The notes beneath the pieces are model-generated. The model made no database searches. It saw only the letters and a list, made by a program, of their open reading frames with translations, and was not told the origin of the DNA. Position numbers and translations under genes: made by a program. A DNA stretch of 64,000 nt from Zonotrichia leucophrys gambelii (taxonomy: Eukaryota > Chordata > Aves > Passeriformes > Passerellidae), in contig NC_088171.1 of the NCBI RefSeq assembly GCF_028769735.1, positions 129,225,533 to 129,289,532 of the forward strand. Direction: 5' to 3'. Shown here one piece after another: positions 55,105-64,000 of the stretch; the first letter of the stretch is position 1, and every line of letters begins with the position of its first letter.

Positions 55105-56930
55105 ACCCGTACTTTGGATGAATTATCTATCTGCTTTTTTTTTTATTTCCTTGCCAAACAACATTCATGGTAGTGTTGCCTCTGTATGGCCAATTATGCC
55201 TTCATTTGTGGCATCTTATAGCTTATTTTGTTGTGGATTAATTATAAGAATGCTGAATTGCTCTTAACAATTTGTCCAGAGCATGGGCAGTACTGTTCTA
55301 AACAGATATTGTGGTGTTACCATTGTTTTTAAAATTTCATTTTGTTTTTTGTTTGTTTGTTAGTTTGTATGTGTTTTGGAAAGTAACATGTTGAGGAGGA
55401 GTAAACCAACAACAAACCCCTTGGCAGCAAGACACACTGACAGATTTTAGATTGCTGCTTTAGTTGTTAGGTATTCACCTGCAGGACCTGAAAGTGTAGT
55501 AAGGCTGAACCAAAGGGGTTGTGATGGGTGGGGTAGGATTCACCTGGAACCTCCTCTCCTGTCCAGGAGGCACCAGTTAAGATCAAAGACAGGACTGGGA
55601 AGAAGTATGAAAGTGCAAAACATGTGGGGTGTATCATTCACTCCTCTGCCTCGTTGTTTCAATGCTGTGAACACTTTCCAGGTTGTGAAGAAGGGACAAA
55701 ATGAAGGTTGACTTTTTTTACTAGGTTTACAGTGGTTGAAGTCATATGGCTTTATCTGAAAATTCAGCAATTTGCAATCCTGATCTCCAAATCCACAACT
55801 GACAATACCTCTTGCCGTTTGGGATCAGCAAAAGCAGACACAGATATGAAAAGCTGGGTCTTGACAATGAATTTAAGGGAGATACATGTTGAATGTGAAA
55901 TTTTCAGGTTAGTAATAAAGCAGTTGCTACTAGGGAGAGTGGGCATTCATGTGAGGAACTCACAGACACCTGCAAGCAGCTCCAGCTAAGGCACATCTGC
56001 TGTTCTCAATGCTCTTGCATAGCAGGAAGTTTTGGGGGTGTTTTTGTCTCTCTCCATGTAGCTAACAGAGTTTCTGGGCCTGCTCTTAAGGGAAGGCTGT
56101 CATCAAAACTTGTTTTAAACATAAAATTGTAGCATTTATATTTCATTTATTTTAGTAAAGTTCAAAAAAATCTGTACTGAAATGAGGAAATGGTACGCTT
56201 TATGATATATTTATATATATATAAAAATTAAAACAAAAAAAGAACAGCTCTTGAGAGAAATGTTGAATGTTTATCTTTCCGCCTAGGTGCAGGAGTATCT
56301 GAAATTTGCTGCTGCAAAATTTTATCCTTTGGTCAAAGTTGCTGTATGCAAAGCTAGTATACACATGTGGGATTTCTTAGGGACTTCACAAGCGCTGTTG
56401 CAAGAGAAAAGCTGGAAAAGCTTTAGCAACAGGAGGCATTATGCTGACTAAATTGGCATTAATCAGACATTAGCTGAAGTCTGCTTTGTGATCCTGCTGG
56501 AGAGCTACCCATGCAGGCAGGCACGGTGTTGGGAATGCATGAGCTCGTTAGAGTAACCTTTGTCTGACAGGCAAAGTTGGCATTTTGTCAAGTGACCTTG
56601 TAGATGCTAATCCCCAGTAGCCTTAATTTAAAATAAACCAAGTAAAAGAAGTCTGCTTTGCAGATGATGATTAGCTGAGTACTAATTAGAAGTCACGAAT
56701 AAGTAGTTGAGCATAAATAATCTTCTGTGGAACACTAGCTAGCATGTACAATAACTGACAGAAGCAATCCTATACTTAATTTTCCCATACCATTTGCTTT
56801 GCCGGGTGTTAAGGGCAAAGCATTTTAAGAGAAAATAAAAGTAAATTGAAAATAACATTGTTAATCAATTGTACTAAAATTTTTATGAGTGGCTAATGAC
56901 ACTCAATAAATGTCTTCAAGCACACATTTT
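55105..56930 (+). other. NCALD: NCALD 3' untranslated region
   Basis: AT-rich sequence after the stop with typical 3'-UTR texture: T-rich tracts, a GTTTGTTTGTTAG stretch near 55350, and a (TA)-rich patch with ATTTA motifs at 56200-56230. Several candidate poly(A) signals occur: AATAAA at 55914, ATTAAA at 56227, and AATAAA at 56632, 56834 and 56905. I chose the last as a provisional end. The true end cannot be set by eye, and longer forms are possible. Confidence 0.6.
56905..56910 (+). terminator. Candidate NCALD poly(A) signal
   Basis: A canonical AATAAA in ACTCAATAAATGTCTTCAAG, with T-rich sequence (ACATTTTTGTCTC) 20 bases downstream that could serve as the cleavage-factor element. It is one of several signals in the 3' UTR and was chosen as the most distal before unique downstream DNA. 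Confidence 0.4.
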
Positions 56931-59900
56931 TGTCTCAAACAATCACAAAAATCCAGTTGATGATATATTTCCATTACATTCATCAAAATACTGAGCTGAG
57001 CTGAGCTGAGTGTGGGAAAATAAGAAAGCAAAGGGGGCCCAGCCACAGACTCAAACAGATTTTAATACCCAGCACTTTCAGGTGTTATGAGCAACACTGG
57101 CATGTTTTGCACCAGTTTTTCTGGCTGATGAAAATATTCTCTATCTCCTTCTCCCAAATCTTAATTAGACACCATGTGCACAAATCCCCTTCGAAGGACA
57201 GTCTGTGCCTACCTTTGTCAAGGTAATTTTCTGCTTTACCTGGAGATGTTCTGGCCCTCTCTTCATGTCCATCACCTCATGGATTTTGAAAGTCATGTAC
57301 TTGAGGGTTGTTTTTCAGCAGAAGAAGCCTGGCCAGACTCTGGGGACTGCAAAGGAAGGTCAGTGGGCCTGCAGTGATCAGCACACCCCTCTGCCAGATG
57401 GGCATGCCACCACCCCAGCCTCTCTGGGGCTGCTCCATCACCACCCCTGCGTGGGCAGGACAAGTGACACCACAGGATCCCTGCTGAATTTCCAACCTCC
57501 TGGCTCAGGGCAGGCACCCACGTCCAAAGCAGCCCAGACCTGTGGAAGCTGGCATTTACTGAAGGTGAACTCGGATACCTTCTACGGTTCCATCTTCTTA
57601 GTGCTGTGAAAGCAGCTGCATGTGACTGAAGCTTTAAAAAGGTTGCCTTTTCTTTAAGTGACGGCATTCCACCTGTTTTTCATTTTACAAGGCACTTCTG
57701 GCCCAGAACCTAATCTCTCCGTTTGTTTTTGCTCAGCAGTTTCGGGGTGTTGGGGCCAGGCTCACCTCCTGTGCTACTCCTGTACAACACAGGTCTGAAC
57801 GCACAGCCTGTGCTGTGACCCCAGCAGACATGTAATGCTCCCCACAGCTCACAACATTTGGAATCATCAGAATTAGCTTACAGCTGCAGAGGACATAGCT
57901 GCAGATAAGGCTATTGTAGAAACATTTACAGAGTGAGCTAGGGTTATTCTTTTACCTGACTGCCACTGATGATTGGTATTATTTTAAATTATTAACTATC
58001 CCTTTCTTTCTCTGCCTCTGCATGTACTTAAATAGTGATTTGTAGCTGAAGTTGTGATAGGTACATTTGCAGACCTCAAATCAGCAGGACAGCAGTGGTG
58101 TGCTGTGCCTCAGACTGAATTTTTCTGCTTTGCTGTCATTTGCATTTGTAATCATAATTGCCTTCATAAAGCTTTTGAAGGCAAAGTGTGAATAGCACAG
58201 TAAGTCAGACTTTTGAGTGATTCATTAGCAATATCTCCACACAGGAAGGACGGCAGACAGCACATGCTGTTTTGTATGACTTCTCAATTTTGTAGATGCA
58301 TTCTCTAGTTTTTCTCACATATGCACAAGGCATTCTTCACTATGTATTGTCCAAAGGGATTAATGAGCATATGTCACATGTAGACTGAACTCATGGAAAA
58401 TGCCAGTCTCATTTAGCTGACATTCCCAGACAGCTTGTCAAACTCTGGGCCAGAAGATGAGGAGTGAGGACTATGACTTGTGAGTTTTGCAATACTCTCC
58501 TTGCTTTAGGGTGCTTTGGGAGGGGAAAAGGGAACACAACCCTTTTAAAATCAACACACATGTTCTTGTGAGCGCTTAGAGTTTGAGAAGGACTGAAGAA
58601 ATATTTATGTTTCAACATTATTTGAAGCCCTGTCAGTTCACAATTCAGTGATGTTCCTGAGGTACCCAGAGCTATGCTGTTCCCTTGCAGTTCTTAGGAG
58701 CTTATAGGATTTCTATCTTCTTCCTGGGGCATTCTTTTTGTTCTGCATTATAACGCATGACCTCCACATTTTCTGCTGCTTAAAACAGTAAGCCAGAAGT
58801 ATGTAAACTTTGTAGCTGGAGGAGGTCTGTGTGCAGAAATATTGCACACCAGCACAGGAAGCAGTCACACATGCCCAAGGCGCTGTGGTTTGAGCACTGC
58901 CCCTGGGGGATGAGCCCAGGGCTTCTCTCTTTGCTGGTGGCAAAAGCGCAATAATGCTGCTTAGCTTGATTTTCTTTCACTGCAGGTCAGGTTAAGTCAC
59001 ATTACCTTGCATTGCTGTGGGCAGAACCTTGTCTCAGCTGGCTCATGGAAACTTGGTGAACTGTGGTATCTTGGTGCTGAGCCCTAATCTGCAGACTAAG
59101 CTAAGCTGAGAAGGTGGCCTTGGCCATACGTCTCAGTACATGTGAACCAGAGAACACGGTGACAACTGGCAGGTCCCCGGGGACGTGTGGCAGTGAGGAG
59201 GGAATCTCCTGCCCCAGAACAATGCCCTGAGCTGAGCTGCCTCCTCCTTTTAAAACTCCCCCTTTTTTCAGCACCACTGGTGTAAGATGCAACATGATAG
59301 CAATATAGCAGGTGAGGATGGAGGAAGCATCCTTCAGGAGTTTCCTTTCGCAGTTTAGCCTACAAGTGCCAAGTGAGACAGTCAGACTGGTCTGATTGTT
59401 GGCTGGACGAGTCTTCCTGAGCACCCAGTACACCAGCACGTCCCTTCATCTTCCCCATGGTGCTCCCTCGATTTCCAGGCATGGCAGCCCTTGGGCTCAG
59501 CAGTCAGATGTCAGGTACCTGGTGCAAGACTGGTGGAGAAGAATATTTCACCTGCCCTCTGCATAAGTACTTGGATGCATTCTTTGCTCTGTGTCTCACT
59601 AAGCGGGATGTCATGTAGGAGTCGGAAAGTGGGGAAAGTTGGTTTTCTTGGCATCACAGGCAGAACCTGCACTTGGAAATGCAGAGAAACTTGTCAAGTG
59701 CCAGAGGGCTGAGCAGTGCTCAGAGCTGCATGCAGAGTTTTCCACTGATTGTGCAGGAGGCAGATAAGATAAACAGCAGTGATACGTCAGGCACATGGTG
59801 CGATGGGTTTCGAGATAGGGCTTGACTAGAAATGGCACCTTCTATGTGAGCAGCTCTGTCTGCTGCATATTCTGTCAGAGGTGCTGGCAAAATACACTCC

Positions 59901-62282
59901 AAAATTAAGGAGCAGAGCTGTTCACCATACCCTGGCAGGTATTGAACAAACAGCTCCCAGGATAAGGTTTTCCCTAAGTGCAGCTGAGGACAAACCATTG
60001 CCTATGGGAGTTCATTCCTGGTCATGGTGGAAGACAGAAGAAGGTAAATCTCCATTGACTCTCGAAGCCCAGGTGTCATTTTGCAGGCTAGGGATGGTGG
60101 AATGAACATCTGTGTTTTAAATACATAGAAAAGACAGCAGGGACTGTAAACTGGCATAGAAATCAGTGACATTGGAAACCAGAACCACTGCTGAGGGACT
60201 GCAAAAGCCAATAGGTGTCTCTGGCCATCAGCTGGATACACAGTCAATCTCCTTACCCCTTGCAGAAAATATGTCTGCATTCTATGGGAATCTAAACAGC
60301 ATCCCTTATTCCATCCTGGCTTTTGCTGCAGTTGTTTCCAAATTATCCATACTAAGAAGTTGTTTCCAGGGTGAGGATTTTCAGAGGATAAGGTATAAAG
60401 CTTTCCAGCTGTACTGTCCATATCTTAACAAGCTGGAAAGGCCAGATGCAAGGAGCTTCTCATTGTTTCCCACAGATTGTGTTATTTCAATGTGTAGCTG
60501 GGATTAAGCTATCACCTGTAAAATGCTGTCTAATAAGAAAAACAAAGAGCTTGAGTTGTAGTGAACAATGTGAAAAGACTAGAGAAATGAAAAACTATGG
60601 GGACATCCCTGCCTGTAGCCCAGGGTCTGAATTTGCACAGTGAAACCCTCTTAGCAGTAGCCAGCACAGAAAAGCTCCTCTACTCCAGCCAGTCAATGGT
60701 ACCTCCTGGGCTGCTTCAGCCCTGTGTGGGGAGGCTGGGGACTCTGGGTCCTGCCACAGACATGGCCATCTGACATTATCAGGCAGGCTGAGGGCTCCCT
60801 ACATCTCGAGGCACACACCAGCCACCCACCCTCTGCACAGTATTCGCTCACTGTGCACCTGAGATGTTTCAGATCTTCCCCTCTTGCCCTGACCTTATAC
60901 CAAAGATATTCTCACCTTCCCAGGGCATGTGCTCAGGGTGTCCAGCTCTCCAAGTCTCTGCAGCCACCTCCCAGTTGCCATTCCCAGCCTCTGTGTGAAC
61001 AAATAACAAACACCAGCCCTTGACATGTGGAGGAGCTAAGCTTAATGCACTTAAATGGAGCAGCTTCTGATTTGGTTTCCCATCTTTGGCCCACCTGTGA
61101 GTACCACACTATTTATTTCTTATCATTAAGTAATGGCAGTATTAAACATTTTAAGGGCACTCTGAACCTCTGAAACAACTTGGTTTTCATGGTAGTGTAC
61201 GTGTTTGTTGAGGCACTGCAGACTGAGCGTGCCTGGGCTGCTCTCCCCTGCCCTGTTTGCTCCACAGAGAGCTGGTTTCTTCCAGCAGCAGCTCCTCCCC
61301 AAGCATCCCTGTGCAGTGTGCAGGTGCCCCAGGCCTGCAGGAGCACCCAGGTGCTGTGGACCAAGAGACAATTTTGGCAAAGTTATATCAGGCAGAAACT
61401 CTTCCTGCTATCTGTCAAAAACGAGTGTTGGGAGTGTGGCCTCTGGTTTTCTCCTGCCTGGGGACAGGGGTTCCAGCAGTGCTCAGGGCTGGCCTCATGT
61501 TCCCCACCAAATGGGATGGCAGGATGATGGTGGTCAGTAAACCCCCCTGAGAAAATCCTCTTAGATTCTAAACTTCATTTGTGCTGCTCATTGGCTGCAC
61601 TCAGAGGGAACGTTAATTAAGGGTCCAGTGTGGTAGTTTGGGGGAGAACTTGCAGTTCCTTGCCACCAGCACCTTTTTATTTCCTGTCATTATTCCCATT
61701 TCCAAGGCAACCAAATAGTTTTTATTAGTATCCGAAAAAAAAGAAAAATCACATCCAGGGTTTCAATCCAATAAGGATCTAAGGAAGGTTACTAAAGACA
61801 TCATGCTCAATGTTAGTCATACAAACTAATGTTTCTTTGGTATTTTGTGTTTAATTTTCTTATTCATGTGGCAGACATGTTTGTGATTTATTTCATTATT
61901 TTGGATCCTCTTAGATTTAGCCCTGCTGGTCCTTCAGCTCTTATGCAGAAGTCCCAAAGACCCCGGGAGCAGAACTGACTGAGCAATTACCAGTGAGTTG
62001 GGCACATGGTGCCTGGTAAAAATGAAGAGCTTAATTACCTTAGGGATTTTATTTGTGTGCACACTTGCTTCAAGGAGACAAATTGAGCTGCATTGCAATA
62101 TGTTTATCTCTTCCACTTGCTCACTTCAATTCCAAGCAGTCTTGTAGTTAATAATTGTATATTCAGCATTATTTTGCTCTTGAACCTGAAGTGACCAATA
62201 TTGTCTTCCTCTGACAGGATACTTAATACCTTCTGATTTTAAATATTGCTGAGTGATGTGATGGATGCAAAAGTAGTTACAC
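56931..62282. other. Downstream non-coding DNA
   Basis: No gene recognised. It includes a (CTGAG)4 run at 56991-57010. In mammals the neighbour beyond the 3' end of NCALD is GRHL2, on the opposite strand. I searched the minus strand for recognisable GRHL2 exons and found none, so any such neighbour would lie beyond the window. Confidence 0.5.
56991..57010. repeat. (CTGAG)4 pentanucleotide repeat
   Basis: Four perfect CTGAG units. Confidence 0.9.
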
Positions 62283-62287
62283 ATTTG
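62283..62287. repeat. Target-site duplication, left copy
   Basis: ATTTG directly before the LTR. It matches 62873-62877. Confidence 0.88.
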
Positions 62288-62872
62288 TGTGCTGGCTTTG
62301 GCTGTGATATAGTTAATTTTCCTCACAGTAGCTAGAATGAGGGTCAGTTTTGGATCTGTGCTGGAAACGGTGTTGATAACAGGGATGTTATCATTATTGC
62401 TGAGCAGGGCTCACATGGTGTCAAGGACTTTCCTGCTTCCCACCCCATCAGCGAGGGAGCTCAGGGGGCACAAGGGAGATGGGATGGGACACAGCCAGGA
62501 CAGCTGACCCCAACTGACCCCAGGGATACCCCAGACCATGGTGTCATGCTCAGCATGTAAAGAGGTAGGGGAAAGAAGGAGGAAGAGGGTGACAAGTTCA
62601 GAGTGATGTCATTTGTCTTCCCAAGTCACACTCCCTGTGATGGAGCCCTGTTTTTCTGGGGATGGCTGAACACCCGGCTGCCCCAGAGAATTGGTGAATG
62701 AATGCCTTGCTTTGCTTGTGCATGGGGCTTTTGTGTTCCCTATTAAACTGTCTTTATCTCAACCCATGGGTTTCTCACTTTTGCCCTTCCAATTCTCTTT
62801 CACATCCCACTAGAAGGGAGTGAATGAGTGGCTTTGTGGGACTTAGTTGCTGGTTGGGATTAAATCACAACA
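62288..62872 (+). mobile_element. Solo LTR of an avian endogenous retrovirus, with target-site duplication
   Basis: A complete 585-base LTR in + orientation. It starts TGTGCTGGCTTTGGCTG and ends AAATCACAACA, so it has TG...CA termini. The five bases ATTTG occur on both sides (62283-62287 and 62873-62877), a clean target-site duplication. Inside are a TATA-like CATGTAAAG at about 62554-62562 and an ATTAAA poly(A) signal at 62742-62747 followed by GT/T-rich text. The text resembles LTR families common in songbird genomes, as I remember them. No gag, pol or env remains, so the internal part was lost by LTR-LTR recombination. Confidence 0.9.
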
Positions 62873-62877
62873 ATTTG
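62873..62877. repeat. Target-site duplication, right copy
   Basis: ATTTG directly after the LTR. A 5-base duplication is typical of several avian retrovirus-like groups. Confidence 0.88.
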
Positions 62878-64000
62878 TTTAAATTTGGGCAGGTATTTTT
62901 GATGCTGCAGAAACTAATAAATTGAGATAAAACATGACCAAGAGCTGAATGGATCAAAGTGCCCAGTTCCTATTTAGGTCCATGACCATTCCACAGGGAG
63001 AGCTTTCCCTGTTCCCTCAGGCTGTTGCCTCATTGCAGCACAGAACAGACACAACAAATCGAACTTGTAATGATCTACTACGAGCAGACTCACTGCAGCA
63101 GCATGGAGTTCAGTATATCCTGTGTCTTGGCAAAATTAGATACCTCTCTAGATCTAGATGAATGCTTTGTAAGCAAACCTACATATCCTAAGGAAGACTT
63201 TTACTATTCAGAAAGGAGAGAGACAACTATGAATTAAATTAATTTGGTCCACATATTTTTCTTACAGCTGTCTAGAATTGCAAGTGTCCTGTGTGTTGTT
63301 GCCTCTAGCTGTTGTGATGTGTTAATTCCCCCCCCTGGTTCTGTTGTAAGCTCATCTGGTGGTATCCTGGGTCTCCAGCTGGTTCTCTGCCAGGCAAAGC
63401 CCATGGGAAGGACATGTGGAGGCGAGTGGCTTCCAGGCACACCAGGGGCAGCTTTTGGGGACGTGGCCCTGTGCTGCTCCATGCTTTGGGAGTCTGTACC
63501 TACAGAGCAACGTGTCAAACCTGCCTGATAAAAGGAAAGTAGATGATCAGGCCACCAAAGGAGACGGAGAATTTGGCGGAGGGTTGTGTATGTTTTGTGC
63601 CCCCCAGCACGTGCACGGTTCCCCCTGCTATTAACTTCCAGTTAGGACCTTTCCTGAGCTCTTAGTGTTAGAATAAAGTTTTCTTCTGCTGATAATGTAT
63701 TTGTATTATGCAACGTACTCAGAAAACAGAAAATTATCTCTCTATGACTGTCCTCTCCTCTCGAGAAGCTCTTCTCCTCTGTACATATGATATGCAGAAT
63801 GTATGGGAGTCTTACCAGCGTTGGTTTGCATTTTTAAGACTGTACTAATTAATGTGTGATACTATTGTGTTTTTGTAGTGGCATCTTTGATGTAAGATGT
63901 AAAAACTATTTAAATTTTTTTTTGTTATTGTTCAGCTTTTAGAGATAGCACCAAGGACTGCATGTTCACTAGAATCAGCCCTTTCCAGGGGCTGCCATAG
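62878..64000. other. Non-coding DNA; 3'-UTR-like end of window
   Basis: No coding exon recognised. From about 63640 the texture changes to an AT-rich, 3'-UTR-like sequence with AATAAA at 63672-63677, a Pumilio-type TGTACATA at 63780-63787, TAATTAATG at 63846 and a T-run near 63920. It could belong to a neighbouring transcript or be a conserved non-coding block. Sequence alone does not decide strand or owner. Confidence 0.35.

Overview
The window looks like bird genomic DNA, probably from a songbird. It is vertebrate-type sequence with long introns and no operon structure. CR1 retrotransposon pieces lie on both strands, and one complete solo endogenous-retrovirus LTR resembles LTR families I recall from passerine genomes. 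The songbird assignment is an inference from repeat families.

Only one gene can be supported: NCALD (neurocalcin delta), on the + strand. It encodes a 193-residue neuronal calcium sensor protein. Three coding exons are read directly (48143-48520, 54724-54829, 55007-55104), each with canonical GT/AG junctions, and together they give 194 codons including the stop. A GC-rich, CpG-dense block at about 6230-6610 contains a palindromic cAMP-response-type site and a (GGGCC)n run. It ends in a good splice donor at 6628 and is most simply an NCALD promoter with a 5' non-coding exon. That leaves a first intron of about 41.5 kb inside the window.

Layout. 1-6230: flanking (or more distal intronic) DNA with three CR1 blocks. 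6230-6627: CpG-island promoter and non-coding exon. 6628-48123: intron 1, with minisatellites at 8.27, 22.66, 23.80 and 40.98 kb, an old CR1-like LINE at 20.2-21.0 kb, a CR1 fragment at 24.3 kb, an LTR-like block at 29.1 kb, younger CR1 copies at 30.6 and 42.4 kb, and a direct duplication of about 280 bp (32.6 and 34.4 kb). 48124-55104: coding exons and two introns. 55105 to about 56.93 kb: 3' UTR. 57-64 kb: downstream DNA with a solo LTR bounded by a 5-bp target-site duplication (62.28-62.88 kb) and an AT-rich, 3'-UTR-like end of unknown ownership.

No tRNA, rRNA, CRISPR array or second protein-coding gene could be supported. The many other short open frames look like chance frames or fall inside repeats. 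I found no convincing new biological system. The more interesting items are the gene's possible alternative ends, the 5'-UTR upstream ORF, the intronic duplication with a quasi-palindromic insertion, and the repeat arrays.
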